Shown: positions 44,414-53,993 of the stretch, piece after piece | Layout: each line of letters begins with the position of its first letter | How positions within the stretch are numbered: the stretch's first letter is position 1 | The notes under the pieces: generated by a model | Database searches by the model: none | Told to the model about the DNA's origin: nothing | What the model saw: only the letters and a program-made list of their open reading frames with translations | Source of the DNA: Microcystis viridis FACHB-1342 | GTDB taxonomy: Bacteria > Cyanobacteriota > Cyanobacteriia > Cyanobacteriales > Microcystaceae | DNA length: 64,000 nucleotides | Assembly (NCBI RefSeq): GCF_014698335.1 | Contig: NZ_JACJSV010000015.1 | Location: 1 to 64,000, forward strand | Direction: 5' to 3' | Made by a program: the position numbers and the translations under genes

Positions 44414-44582
44414 GGGCTGATAACTAAGATTAAATTAATGGTTTAATCGAGATTGATAGTTAATAAAAGCACCAATTCAATTCTGAATTGCACCAATATC
44501 CGATCTACCTTGATAGAATACCTCATTTGGGGTCTGATAGTCAAGACATTGTTTAAATGTGTCTTAGCTTATTAGCAATATT

Positions 44583-46184
44583 TTACCTTTTTGTTTGGGA
44601 ATCTTCTAAATGTTTTATTAAAACATTTGAGGATAAAGTACCGTGTAAATGACTCCAGGGTAAAACCTGTTCTAAACGCCATTGTTGATGAACATAATAA
44701 TCTAGCGGGGGAATTTGTCCTTTTAGTTCCTTAAAAGCGCGTTTATAACTGCCTAAAGAATCACCGTAGCCACGAGTTAATTCTAACAGGGAAGTTAAGC
44801 GGCGATCGCCTCTAGATAATAGGGCTTGAATCACTGACCAATTATAACTCTCTGGTCGAAATTCTATGCCCTGTTTACCTAATTGTTTCTCTAGATATTT
44901 TAATCTTTTTTCGGCCATTTTATTAACTCCAAACCACTGAAAAGGAGTATGGGATTTAGGCACAAAGGTGCTGCAACCGAAAGAGATTCGCAGTCCAGAG
45001 GCGGCTTTTTTTAAGGCTATTAACATTTCCACAGTTGCCGCAATATCTTCGATTTCTTCTCCCGGTATTCCCACCATACCATAGAGTTTTATCCCTTTTA
45101 AACCGCCCGCTTTAGCATTAATGGCAGCTTGGATAATTTCATCATTGGCTAACTTTTTGTTGATAATTTCCCGCAAGCGATCGGAACCACTTTCTACGGC
45201 AATAGTAATTGATTTGCTGTCTCTTAGGGATAAAATTCTGGCTAATTTTTCCGTGACAGTATTAGTTCTAACTGAAGCGATCGAGAGTCTAACCCCCTCA
45301 AATTTTGGTTGAAAAAGATAATCGAGTAAGGTTTCAAATTCAGGATGTTGGCTGACGGAAGCACCTAATAAACCCAAGCGATCGGTCACTTTTAAACCTT
45401 TTTCAATGGCGGGAATTAAAGATTCTAAACTAGCGGTACGAAAGGGTAAAGTTAAATAACTAGCTAAACAAAAACGGCACATTTCTGGACAACTTCGCAC
45501 CACCTCTACCATATAAATATTCTCCCATGCCGCTTGTTTTGTTACCACCGTAGAAGCTGAAAGGGTATTACTGCGATAGGTTTGTTTACTAACAAAGGCG
45601 GGAACATTATTATCTATGGGTAGAATTGCCGTAATTTCACCTTCTGGACTGTCATAATTAACGGTATATAAACTAGGAACATAAACCCCCGAAACCTGGG
45701 CTAAATGACGGAGTTTTGTCGGTCGATCGGCGTTTCTAACCTCTTGATAGGCATTAATAAAATCAGCAATTAAATTTTCACCATCTCCCAATAAAATTAC
45801 ATCAAAATAAGCGGCAAAAGGTTCGGGATTAGCGGTTAAAACTGGTCCACCCCCAAAAATTATCGCCTGCTGATCTTGCCGTTGATGACTGTGACAAGGA
45901 ATTTCTAAAGATTCTAACAGCGAGAGGATATTAACATAGTCCAATTCCCAGGAAAAGGAAAAGCCAACTAATTCGGGATAACGGGGTAAAGATTCTTGAA
46001 AATCCGTAAATAAACGACTAACTTGTATATCCGATCGCAGGGCTAAAGTTGCCCAAACAATTTGATAACCTAAACTGGTTATACCCACAGAATACTGATT
46101 AGGAAAGGCAAAAATAGTTCTAAGGGCATCACTGTGGGGTATTGCGGGAGTAAAGAGGAGTTTTTCGTCTTGTAAGATGGTCAT
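44583..46184 (-). CDS. B12-binding-type radical SAM protein
   Basis: A 533-residue enzyme. The N-terminal half looks like a degenerate cobalamin-binding domain (LRTIFAFPNQYSVGITSLGYQ, VGFSFSWELDYVNIL, IIFGGGPVLTANPEPFAAYFD). The radical SAM core follows with the cluster motif CPEMCRFC (Cys-x3-Cys-x2-Cys), then SLESLIPAIEKGLKVTDRLG and AVESGSDRLREIINK. This matches cyanobacterial proteins of the TIGR03960-like group, which act on unknown substrates. It starts at an ATG at 46184, with a short TTATCAGT repeat just upstream. Confidence 0.85.
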   Translation of the reverse strand: MTILQDEKLLFTPAIPHSDALRTIFAFPNQYSVGITSLGYQIVWATLALRSDIQVSRLFTDFQESLPRYPELVGFSFSWELDYVNILSLLESLEIPCHSHQRQDQQAIIFGGGPVLTANPEPFAAYFDVILLGDGENLIADFINAYQEVRNADRPTKLRHLAQVSGVYVPSLYTVNYDSPEGEITAILPIDNNVPAFVSKQTYRSNTLSASTVVTKQAAWENIYMVEVVRSCPEMCRFCLASYLTLPFRTASLESLIPAIEKGLKVTDRLGLLGASVSQHPEFETLLDYLFQPKFEGVRLSIASVRTNTVTEKLARILSLRDSKSITIAVESGSDRLREIINKKLANDEIIQAAINAKAGGLKGIKLYGMVGIPGEEIEDIAATVEMLIALKKAASGLRISFGCSTFVPKSHTPFQWFGVNKMAEKRLKYLEKQLGKQGIEFRPESYNWSVIQALLSRGDRRLTSLLELTRGYGDSLGSYKRAFKELKGQIPPLDYYVHQQWRLEQVLPWSHLHGTLSSNVLIKHLEDSQTKR

Positions 46185-46565
46185 TTCAGTTATCAGTTAT
46201 CAGTTGTCAGTGACTACCAGTAGTCTTCAGTAGCTTTTAATTTTCATTCTCTTGAAAGGGGAGACTTGTTACCTCTTGTTTTTGGTCATATATAAGTTTA
46301 ATTTAATCGGGGGGTGAAGGAGGGGAAAATATCTCAATATACAGTTCTAGGATCATATCTCAGGTTATGATGCTGGGGAGTCGGTGGTCAAGAACAAATT
46401 CAAGTTATACTTCCTCCCTAGGGATAGCTATTGTATTTACAGGAGATTTTCTCTTATATCCTAGCAATTTTCACAGCTTAACTAGGTGTCGATTTTATTC
46501 CTGAGCGCCGCTTTCAAGCAAATTTTGATCTCCTTTACCCCAACCAGAACGAAATCTATGAAGGC
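46185..46565. other. Intergenic stretch with a possible gene relic
   Basis: A TTATCAGT repeat (46190-46212) lies next to the radical SAM gene. Near the right end the plus strand reads LGVDFIPERRFQANFDL, then LYPNQNEIYEG, which looks like genuine protein but is closed by a stop on the left and runs into the 118-bp repeat on the right. No intact gene is supported. Confidence 0.4.
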
Positions 46566-46683
46566 TGCATCTCAATTTGGTCGAAATGTCTAGATGACAT
46601 TTTGGGCGCACGCGGTGCGCCCCTACTATTGGCGCAATAATATTATTTATTGTAGGGGCGAATTGCATTCGCCCTCTTTGAAT
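46566..46683 (-). repeat. 118-bp dispersed repeat with three hairpins, copy B
   Basis: The reverse complement is nearly identical to 25222-25339 over its full 118 bases. The third stem here is AAATGTC/GACATTT, against AAATATC/GATATTT in copy A, so base pairing is kept by a double change. It ends 23 bases before the atzG start. Confidence 0.9.
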
Positions 46684-46706
46684 CACAAATATGGAATGCA
46701 ACCTCT

Positions 46707-46883
46707 ATGAATAATTCCGAAGAATACGTTATAATCATGGCGAAAATCCTAGATTTAACCATTCCTGATCGCTATTTAAATTCTGTGGTTGAAAACTGGC
46801 AACGCTTGCAAGAAATCGCCAGTTTAGTGACAGAATTTCCCTTAGAGGATGACGGGGAAAGCGCCCTCAGCTTTGAACCATGA
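46707..46883 (+). CDS. atzG: AtzG-like small amidase partner (DUF4089)
   Basis: A 58-residue protein: EEYVIIMAKILDLTIPDRY, then LNSVVENWQRLQEIASLVTE, then FPLEDDGESALSFEP. This matches the AtzG/DUF4089 family, a GatC-like subunit that binds and stabilises the AtzE amidase. The TGA overlaps the ATG of the amidase (ATGA), so translation is coupled. The ATG at 46707 is chosen because it includes the conserved Y-V before the first helix; the ATG at 46737 is the alternative. The gene is easy to miss because of its size and because a dispersed repeat sits just upstream. Confidence 0.8.
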   Translation: MNNSEEYVIIMAKILDLTIPDRYLNSVVENWQRLQEIASLVTEFPLEDDGESALSFEP

Positions 46884-48211
46884 CTATTTCTGCGATCAAT
46901 TTAGCTCGATCGATCCAAAATCGTCAAACTAGAGCCTTAGAAGTTATTAGCCAGACTCTCGCGGAGATAGAGGCAAAAAATCCCCATTTAAATTGCTTTA
47001 CCGACATTTTACAGCCTAGAGCGCTCGCTCAAGCCCAAAAAATCGATCTAGCGATCGCCAATGGGGAACCCGTCGGTGTCTTAGCAGGAGTCCCCTTCGC
47101 CGTCAAAAATCTCTTTGATATCAAGGGTATTGTCACCCTTGCCGGTTCCAAAATCAATCGAGATCACCCTGCCGCCGGACAAGATGCGATCGCTATTCAA
47201 ACCCTAGAAGCAGCCGGGGCAGTTTTGGTGGGGGCGACCAATATGGATGAGTACGCCTACGGTTTTGTCACCGAAAATGCCCATTATCGAGCCACTCCCA
47301 ACCCCCGCGATCCTAGTCGCGTCTCGGGGGGATCCTCCGGCGGTTCCGCTGCTGCCGTTGCCGCTAATTTAGTGCCTCTCGCCCTCGGTTCCGATACTAA
47401 TGGTTCCGTGAGGGTTCCCGCCGCTTGCTGTGGCGTGGTGGGGCTAAAACCCACCTTTGGGCGCGTATCCCGTCAGGGCCTATTTTTGTTCGTCAGTAGT
47501 TTGGATCATCTGGGATTTTTTAGCGGCAATGTGGCGGATATGGCGGCTATTTGGAGTCTTTTTGCCAAAAATAACCTTAAAGCCCCTTTAAATGGCTTAG
47601 AGGGGGTAAAAATAGCCCTTGCCGACGATTATTTTCAGCAGGGAGCCGAACCGGAAGTAATCGAGGCGGTGACAGCGATCGCTGAACGTTTAGGAGTGAG
47701 CCAAAAAATCACCATTCCCGAAACCGCCCGCGCCAGGGCAGCCGCCTATATAATTACCGCTTCCGAGGGCGCAAATTGGCATTTACCGCGTTTACAGACC
47801 AGATTAGAGGATTTTGACCCCGCAACCCGGGATCGCTTCTTGGCAGGGGCATTAATTCCCTCTAGCTGGTATTTACAGGCTCAACGTTTTCGCCGTTGGT
47901 ATCGCGATCGTCTGCGAGAGATTTTCGCCGAAGTCGATATTATTCTCACCCCGACGATTCCCTGTATTGCGCCACCATTAGGAGTAGAAAAAATGATTAT
48001 TGACGGGCAAGAGCTATTAATTAGACCCAATTTAGGCAGATTCACCCAACCTTTTTCTTTTATCGGTTTACCTGCCCTTTCTTTGCCGATTAAACGTCCA
48101 TCCCAGCTACCTTTAGGTTTGCAAATCATCGCCGCACCCGATCGCGAAGACTTAATCCTAAGGGTAGCCAGGGTTTTAGAGGAAATGCTCATAGATATCC
48201 CGCATAAGTGA
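46880..48211 (+). CDS. atzE: AtzE-family amidase (1-carboxybiuret hydrolase-like)
   Basis: A 443-residue amidase-signature enzyme. The Ser-Ser-Lys triad is visible: Lys76 in GVPFAVKNLFD, Ser152 in VSGGSSGGS and Ser176 in LGSDTNGSVRVP. AtzE hydrolyses 1-carboxybiuret in cyanuric acid breakdown and forms an AtzG-AtzE complex. The adjacent AtzG-like gene, overlapping by four bases, argues for this subfamily and against GatA. The natural substrate in Microcystis is unknown; a urea-related nitrogen compound is an inference. No cyanuric acid hydrolase or AtzF/AtzH gene is in the window. Confidence 0.85.
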   Translation: MTISAINLARSIQNRQTRALEVISQTLAEIEAKNPHLNCFTDILQPRALAQAQKIDLAIANGEPVGVLAGVPFAVKNLFDIKGIVTLAGSKINRDHPAAGQDAIAIQTLEAAGAVLVGATNMDEYAYGFVTENAHYRATPNPRDPSRVSGGSSGGSAAAVAANLVPLALGSDTNGSVRVPAACCGVVGLKPTFGRVSRQGLFLFVSSLDHLGFFSGNVADMAAIWSLFAKNNLKAPLNGLEGVKIALADDYFQQGAEPEVIEAVTAIAERLGVSQKITIPETARARAAAYIITASEGANWHLPRLQTRLEDFDPATRDRFLAGALIPSSWYLQAQRFRRWYRDRLREIFAEVDIILTPTIPCIAPPLGVEKMIIDGQELLIRPNLGRFTQPFSFIGLPALSLPIKRPSQLPLGLQIIAAPDREDLILRVARVLEEMLIDIPHK

Positions 48212-48482
48212 GATATTAAGGGCACACTTAATCCTAAAATCCCTAATTTAAGGACATATAGGCAAAAAGGTCATTTTTCTAGTCTAAGTAAACAATCTAT
48301 TCGTTTTTTCTTCTCTGAATGCTGACTACTGGCTCGGAGACTACTTTTCAATGGTTGATAGGGTCTTATTTTTTTGAATTTAACTCGATTTCTCGACTCA
48401 TTAGAACAATTCGAGCCTATAATATAATTAGGTTCAAATCGAGAATCAATTTTTTTATTGCCATCTATCTGCAAGGAAATCT

Positions 48483-49760
48483 ATGAAAATTGTCATCCCG
48501 ATCCTATTTTATAGCAAAGGAGGAGTAGAAAGAGTCATTATCTCTTTGATACCTAGCTTATTAGAATATGTCGAACAGATTATTATCGTCCTCCCTCGTA
48601 AGGAAATTGAATATTTTAGATATTTAATGCCCGATTCCGATAAACTTATCTACGAAAATTTTGATTTTTATCCCCATAGTTTTGAAACAAAATTAATCTA
48701 TGTTTATGGTCTTCTAGCGAATTTTTATAAAACCCTAAGACTAACTTCTATTCATCATATTTTCTCTCGTAGAATTGGACTTTTACGCATCGAAGCAAGA
48801 ATTAATCAGATTATCAAGCGTTACCAAGCTGATCACTGTTTGTATGGAATGACTAATCGGATTTCTCCTCCTAATGTCAAGGTTACTTTAAGTGGCATTA
48901 TTTATGATGTTTTTTGGCAATTTGCTCCCTTAACTTACTCAGAATCTTATCAAGAACCCTACAATGAAGCGTTAAAAGAATGGTTAGATCGGGCTGATCT
49001 ACTGTTCACAATTTCCCAAAAAACTAAAGAAGATGTTTTAAAAATTTTTCCTAATGTTACCTATGCTAGTAAATTAAAAGCTGTACTTTTAGCAGGATTT
49101 GTCGAGCAGTCTAATCCCAAGAGTGATTTAGTCAAAAGTGAGCTAGTTACTTTTTATTTTCCCTCCTCCTTTGGTATCTACAAAGATCATCTGACTTTGC
49201 TCAAAGCAACTATACAACTAGCCAAAAAAGGCTTAAACTTCAAGGTTGTTTTTATTGGCAAGGAAACCGATAATCTAGTTAATGGAAATCTGCAATTATC
49301 TCAACAGTCCCAAACTCAAGAATACCAAGATTATCTCAAAGAATGTACCCGACTTTATCGGGAAAATCAAGAAATTTTTCAGAGTCATTTCAAGGGATTA
49401 GGTTATCAAGACTATGAAACATTGCAGTTTTATTATCAAATCTGTTCCTGTGTGGTATTTCCCTCAAAATACGAAGGTTTTGGATTAGCAATAGCAGAAG
49501 CAATTTTACAAGGTATTCCCGTTATTGCTTCCGATTTAGAAGTGTTTCAAGAACAGGTAGAATTATATAATTGTCCCGAAAGAGTGCAATTCTATCCTAG
49601 GGGAGATGCGGACAGTTTAGCCAATTGTTTAGAACAATTTATCCTCAATCCAATTCCTCGCTTGTTACCCGAAGATATCCCCAATAAAATTAATTTCTGG
49701 ACGTGGGAAGATGTGGCTAAAAAATATGTAGAACTACTGAAAGAAAATGCAGGTTACTGA
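48483..49760 (+). CDS. GT-B family 4-like glycosyltransferase
   Basis: A 425-residue glycosyltransferase. The N-terminal domain starts MKIVIPILFYSKGGVERVI. The C-terminal donor-binding domain has VTFYFPSSFGIYKDHLTLLKA and the EX7E-type motif CVVFPSKYEGFGLAIAEAIL, then QGIPVIASDLEVFQEQV. These fit GT4 enzymes that elongate surface polysaccharides or glycolipids. It overlaps the next gene by 14 bases. The 270-base gap upstream is AT-rich, with no gene. The donor and acceptor are unknown. Confidence 0.85.
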   Translation: MKIVIPILFYSKGGVERVIISLIPSLLEYVEQIIIVLPRKEIEYFRYLMPDSDKLIYENFDFYPHSFETKLIYVYGLLANFYKTLRLTSIHHIFSRRIGLLRIEARINQIIKRYQADHCLYGMTNRISPPNVKVTLSGIIYDVFWQFAPLTYSESYQEPYNEALKEWLDRADLLFTISQKTKEDVLKIFPNVTYASKLKAVLLAGFVEQSNPKSDLVKSELVTFYFPSSFGIYKDHLTLLKATIQLAKKGLNFKVVFIGKETDNLVNGNLQLSQQSQTQEYQDYLKECTRLYRENQEIFQSHFKGLGYQDYETLQFYYQICSCVVFPSKYEGFGLAIAEAILQGIPVIASDLEVFQEQVELYNCPERVQFYPRGDADSLANCLEQFILNPIPRLLPEDIPNKINFWTWEDVAKKYVELLKENAGY

Positions 49761-50538
49761 TCTCTATATCTACCCGATTAAATCCTGTCGAGGTATTCAA
49801 TTATCCCAAGCTGAAGTGACTCCTAAAGGTTTACTCTGGGATCGAGAAATGATGTTAGTGGATGGTAAGGGTAAATTTATCACCCAAAGGGAATATCCGC
49901 AATTAGCCACCGTTTCTGTCACCATAACAGAGGATAACTTTTCTCTGAAAACATCTCAAGATTCCCTGACTTTTCAGCCTAATTTCACAGGAGAAAAAAG
50001 AGCGGTTCAAATCTGGGAATCCCAAACCATAGCCATGGATCAAGGAGATGAAATCGCCGAATGGTTTGAGAAAATTCTCGACATTCCTTGTCGTTTAGTG
50101 CGACAATCTCCCGATTATCCACGTCCTGCGAATCCTCGCTATGCAGGGAACGATCATACTCCCGTCAGTTTTGCCGATGGTTATCCAATTCTATTAACTA
50201 ATACTGCTTCTTTAGCGGACTTAAATCGGCGTTTAGTCACACCAGTGCCGATGAATCGTTTTCGGCCTAATATTGTTATTAGTAGCGATCGAGCTTTTAG
50301 CGAAAGTAGTTGGCAAAAGATCACAATTGGAGAGATAAATTATGCCCTAGTTAAACCCTGTAGTCGCTGTATTATCACCACCACCGATCAAGAAACAGGT
50401 AGGAGAAATCCCCAGCAAGAACCTTTAAAAACCTTAAGCACTTTTCGCCGTTTCCCCGGGGGCATTATGTTCGGAGAAAATGTCATCCCCGAAAAGACAG
50501 GTACAATTAAAGTCGGCGATCCTATTACCGTAATCTAG
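49747..50538 (+). CDS. MOSC-domain protein with N-terminal beta-barrel
   Basis: A 263-residue protein of the YcbX/mARC type. The N-terminal MOSC_N part begins VTDLYIYPIKSCRGIQLSQAEV and includes WDREMMLVDGKGKFITQRE. The MOSC domain follows with NDHTPVSFADGYPILLTNTASL, MNRFRPNIVI and the conserved cysteine in KPCSRCIITTTDQETG, the expected molybdenum cofactor ligand region. It may reduce N-hydroxylated compounds. It starts inside the end of the glycosyltransferase gene (14-base overlap), so the two are translationally coupled although their functions look unrelated. Confidence 0.87.
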   Translation: MQVTDLYIYPIKSCRGIQLSQAEVTPKGLLWDREMMLVDGKGKFITQREYPQLATVSVTITEDNFSLKTSQDSLTFQPNFTGEKRAVQIWESQTIAMDQGDEIAEWFEKILDIPCRLVRQSPDYPRPANPRYAGNDHTPVSFADGYPILLTNTASLADLNRRLVTPVPMNRFRPNIVISSDRAFSESSWQKITIGEINYALVKPCSRCIITTTDQETGRRNPQQEPLKTLSTFRRFPGGIMFGENVIPEKTGTIKVGDPITVI

Positions 50539-50668
50539 AGATCTAGATATCTAGGGGGATAGGGGAATGGGGGAATTTCAACTAAAACCCTAAAACCCCA
50601 ACACCCAACCCCCACAAGGTTAAGATAAATAACCATAAGAACAATACTTGACTAGAGACACTGAAACC

Positions 50669-51730
50669 ATGCCCCTTGATACCGCATCGATTTTAGAAGT
50701 ATTACGTCCCGTTCAAGATCCAGAACTGCAAAAAAGCCTAGTGGAATTGAACATGATCCGCAATGTGGCGATCGATGGCGGAAAAGTTAGCTTTACCCTA
50801 GTTTTGACCACTCCCGCCTGTCCTTTGCGCGAATTTATCGTGGAAGACTGCCAAAAAGCCGTTAAACAGCTGCCCGGGGTGGAAAGTGTCGCCGTGGAGG
50901 TAACTGCCGAAACCCCGCAACAAAAAGCTTTACCCGATCGCCAAGGCGTGGAGGGGGTTAAAAATATTATCGCCGTTTCCAGTGGTAAGGGCGGTGTGGG
51001 AAAAAGTACCGTGGCTGTCAATATCGCCGTCGCCTTGGCTCATTTAGGGGCAAAAGTGGGGCTATTAGACGCGGACATCTACGGCCCCAACGCCCCGACA
51101 ATGTTGGGCTTAAATGACGCACAAGTGACCGTACAGGGCGCAAATGGCGAGATATTGGAACCCGCTTTCAACCATGGCATCAAAATGGTTTCCATGGGCT
51201 TTTTGATCAACCCCGATCAACCGGTAATCTGGCGCGGTCCGATGTTAAACGGCATTATCCGTCAGTTTCTCTATCAAGTCAACTGGGGCGATTTAGACTA
51301 TTTAATCGTCGATATGCCTCCCGGTACCGGGGATGCACAATTAACTTTAATTCAATCGGTCCCCCTAGCCGGTGCGGTGATTGTCACCACTCCCCAGACG
51401 GTTTCTTTAATTGATGCGCGTCGGGGTTTAAAAATGTTCCAACAGCTAGGGGCGCGGGTTTTGGGTATCGTGGAAAATATGAGTTATTTTATCCCTCCCG
51501 ATCAGCCCGATCGCTCCTATGATCTATTTGGGTCCGGTGGTGGGGAAAAAACCTCGCAAGAATTGGGCATTCCTTTACTGGGATGTGTACCTCTGGAGAT
51601 AGCCCTACGGGAGGGCGGTGATACTGGTGTACCAGTAGTTTTAGGGCAACCAGAATCGGCCTCAGCTAAAGCCCTGATAGCGATCGCTCGTCAGGTGGCG
51701 GCGAAAGTATCCGTGGCAGCCTATAGTTAG
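50669..51730 (+). CDS. mrp: Mrp/ApbC/NBP35-family iron-sulfur carrier ATPase
   Basis: A 353-residue P-loop protein. The N-terminal MIP18/DUF59 domain (about 1-80: ILEVLRPVQDPELQKSLVE, TTPACPLREFI) is followed by the deviant Walker A SSGKGGVGKSTVAVN and LLDADIYGPNAPTMLG. VDMPPGTGDAQLTLIQS is the switch region. The Cys-x-x-Cys seen in many ApbC proteins after ENMSYF is absent, which I recall as usual in cyanobacteria. The ATG at 50669 is preferred to the TTG at 50648. The TAG stop lies on the end of a MITE-like element. Confidence 0.93.
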   Translation: MPLDTASILEVLRPVQDPELQKSLVELNMIRNVAIDGGKVSFTLVLTTPACPLREFIVEDCQKAVKQLPGVESVAVEVTAETPQQKALPDRQGVEGVKNIIAVSSGKGGVGKSTVAVNIAVALAHLGAKVGLLDADIYGPNAPTMLGLNDAQVTVQGANGEILEPAFNHGIKMVSMGFLINPDQPVIWRGPMLNGIIRQFLYQVNWGDLDYLIVDMPPGTGDAQLTLIQSVPLAGAVIVTTPQTVSLIDARRGLKMFQQLGARVLGIVENMSYFIPPDQPDRSYDLFGSGGGEKTSQELGIPLLGCVPLEIALREGGDTGVPVVLGQPESASAKALIAIARQVAAKVSVAAYS

Positions 51731-51922
51731 GGTTTGCGGCAAAAAGTTTTTCGGTGGGGGCAGGGTGTGGGGTGTAGGGTGTAGGGTGTAGGATTTTACC
51801 CATTTTCAGGGAAAAAGTCCCTAAATTTTCCCCCCGATCACTCCAAGGGCCGGTGCTTTTGGATTTCAAAAAGGTCTAAAAGTATTATCGAACAATGTTT
51901 TTAGATTTATTGAGCAAACCCT
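51729..51922. repeat. MITE-like element, copy 3 (inverted), with internal heptamer repeat
   Basis: The element runs from AGGGTTTGCGGCAAAAAG to TTTATTGAGCAAACCCT, 194 bases. Its terminal inverted repeats share AGGGTTTGC. Reverse-complemented, it follows copy 2 block by block, including a GGGTGTA heptamer array. AGTT stands on both sides of it, which could be a target duplication. It fills the gap between mrp and rodA and ends 27 bases before the rodA start. Confidence 0.8.
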
Positions 51923-51949
51923 AGTTAGTTAGTAAATTTGGGGAGAGAA

Positions 51950-53230
51950 ATGGTGAGAAGACAGTCCCTTATTAGTAGGAAACTACGCGGTTTTAGTGAG
52001 CAGTTTAGCTTCATTTTCCGGGATATAGCCCAAATGGATCGGCTTTTGTTCGTTTTGGTGACGGGTTTAACCGTTTTCGGTGGTTTAATGATTCGTAGTG
52101 CCGAAAGACATACCACTGCTCTCGATTGGTGGCAACACTGGTTATTCGGATGCGTGGGAGTGGCGATCGCTTTATTTCTGGCCCGTTGTCGTTACGAAAG
52201 TCTGCTCAAATGGCACTGGTTAACCTATCTTCTCACCAATCTCTCCCTAATCGCGGTAATTATCCTAGGCGTGACGGCGAATGGGGCGCAAAGTTGGATT
52301 AATATCGGCAGTTTTAACGTGCAACCGTCGGAATTTGCCAAGGTAGGTTTAATTATCACCCTAGCAGCCCTCCTACATCATCGTCCCGCCGATAATCTTT
52401 TTGCGATCGCTCGTGTTTTTGCCGTCACTGCCATCCCTTGGGTGTTAATTATGGCGCAGCCGGACCTGGGGACAGGATTAGTCTTTGGGGCAATTACCCT
52501 AGGCATGATTTACTGGGCTAATGCGAAACTACCTTGGATGATTATCCTGTTATCTCCCATCGCATCGGTTTTTCTGTTTAATTTACTTTTTCCTGCTTGG
52601 ATTGTTTTAGCAATTATCATCGCTGTGCTTGCTTGGTTTACCCTTCCCTACCGTTTTTTATCTACTTTCATCGTGGTGGCAACTAATCTGGCAGTGGGTA
52701 AATTAGGCGAGGTTTTTTGGGGTTTATTAAAAGAATATCAAAAAGATCGTTTAACCCTATTTCTTCACCCAGAAAAGAATCCTTTGGGGGGAGGTTATCA
52801 ATTAATTCAATCTCGCATTGCCATCGGATCAGGAGAATTATTGGGACGGGGATTACACCAAGGCACCCAAACCCAATTAAATTTTATTCCCGAACAACAC
52901 ACCGATTTTATCTTCTCGGTAGTCGGGGAAGAACTCGGTTTTGTTGGCAGTATTCTAGTTTTAATAGCTTTCTGGTTAGTTTGTTGGCGTTTGTTAGTCA
53001 TTGCTAATACTGCTAAAGAAAACTTTGGTTCTTTAATAGCGATCGGTGTTCTCTCGATGATCGCTTTTCAGGCAATTCTTAATATTAGCATGACCGTGGG
53101 ATTAGCCCCGATTACAGGGATTCCTTTACCTTGGTTAAGTTATGGACGTTCATCTTTATTAACCAATTTTATCGCCTTGGGTTTAGTGGAATCCGTGGCT
53201 AATTATCGCCCCCGTAAGCGTTTGTACTAA
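51950..53230 (+). CDS. rodA: Rod-shape/cell-wall SEDS protein RodA
   Basis: A SEDS-family peptidoglycan glycosyltransferase of about 426 residues with around ten membrane segments. The family signature is clear: NVQPSEFAKVGLIITLAALL, MAQPDLGTGLVFGAITLGM, then SRIAIGSGELLGRGLHQGTQ and LNFIPEQHTDFIFSVVGEELG. The ATG at 51950, preceded by GGGGAGAG, is chosen over the TTG at 51938. RodA and FtsW are hard to tell apart by eye; the length and GRGLHQGTQTQ favour RodA. In a coccoid organism its role is general wall synthesis. Confidence 0.9.
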   Translation: MVRRQSLISRKLRGFSEQFSFIFRDIAQMDRLLFVLVTGLTVFGGLMIRSAERHTTALDWWQHWLFGCVGVAIALFLARCRYESLLKWHWLTYLLTNLSLIAVIILGVTANGAQSWINIGSFNVQPSEFAKVGLIITLAALLHHRPADNLFAIARVFAVTAIPWVLIMAQPDLGTGLVFGAITLGMIYWANAKLPWMIILLSPIASVFLFNLLFPAWIVLAIIIAVLAWFTLPYRFLSTFIVVATNLAVGKLGEVFWGLLKEYQKDRLTLFLHPEKNPLGGGYQLIQSRIAIGSGELLGRGLHQGTQTQLNFIPEQHTDFIFSVVGEELGFVGSILVLIAFWLVCWRLLVIANTAKENFGSLIAIGVLSMIAFQAILNISMTVGLAPITGIPLPWLSYGRSSLLTNFIALGLVESVANYRPRKRLY

Positions 53231-53615
53231 GTAGTTGTACAGATATCAGTTATCAGATATCAGTTATCAGTTATCAGTTATCAGATTTGAGTTTTAAGTG
53301 TGGAGTATTAAATCCCACTTTCCGCACTTCTTAACATTGAATTAATAATTTTTACCAATATATTGCTTACAATCCTTGTCCAGTAAGGATTATAGCTACA
53401 ATGATGGATTTTGATCAAGGTGAAGAATTGTAAATTTTTTTCTCAGAAAAAATCAATTATTGAAAATGTTCTCAATAGTAGTTTCTACAATCAAGGTTTT
53501 TCGTTAAAAAATCTTGGGGAATGTAAAAATATATAAAAGTATATGAAGATGTGCGGAATGTCGGCTGTTAAGGCACTATGCTGAATCATATTGTTTTTTA
53601 ACACACAGAGTTGTC
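53231..53615. other. Leader region of microvirin with a heptamer repeat
   Basis: TTATCAG heptamers and variants occupy 53241-53284. The rest is AT-rich and contains only very short frames. I looked here for a microviridin precursor (PFFARFL or KYPSD motifs) on both strands and found none. A promoter for mvn is expected, but no boxes stand out. Confidence 0.5.
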
Positions 53616-53942
53616 ATGCCCAATTTTTCGCACACTTGCAGCAGTATTAACTACGACCCTAACAGCACAATCCTGAGTGCTGAGTGCCAAGCTCGCGATG
53701 GAGAATGGATGCCCACCGAACTGAGGCTTAGTGACCATATCGGTAATATAGATGGGGAATTGCAGTTCGGGGATCAAAACTTCCAAGAAACCTGCCAAGA
53801 TTGTCACCTTGAGTTCGGGGATGGAGACCAATCCGTATGGTTGGTATGCACTTGTCAAACAATGGATGGGGAATGGAAACCTACGCAAATACTGTTAGAC
53901 AGTCAGATCGATAATAACGACAGCCAACTGGAAATCGGATAG
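53616..53942 (+). CDS. mvn: Microvirin, mannose-specific CVNH lectin
   Basis: Microvirin is a 108-residue lectin first found in Microcystis aeruginosa PCC 7806; it binds alpha-1,2-mannose and is noted for anti-HIV activity. The sequence has two CVNH repeats and the expected cysteines 8, 24, 60, 63, 78 and 80. Landmarks are FSHTCSSINYDPNSTILSAE and ETCQDCHLEFGDGDQSVW. From memory it differs from the published protein at only a few positions. No signal peptide is present, yet the lectin is reported at the cell surface. It lies just before the microviridin genes on the same strand. Confidence 0.95.
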   Translation: MPNFSHTCSSINYDPNSTILSAECQARDGEWMPTELRLSDHIGNIDGELQFGDQNFQETCQDCHLEFGDGDQSVWLVCTCQTMDGEWKPTQILLDSQIDNNDSQLEIG

Positions 53943-53993
53943 GGTAGAAGAGGACGCAAGAAATCCACGATTCCGCTATCTGTTGGGTAGAAA

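Noticed and set aside
46495-46701. Minus-strand 68-codon frame
   Set aside because: Most of it is the 118-bp repeat, and it has no recognisable protein features.
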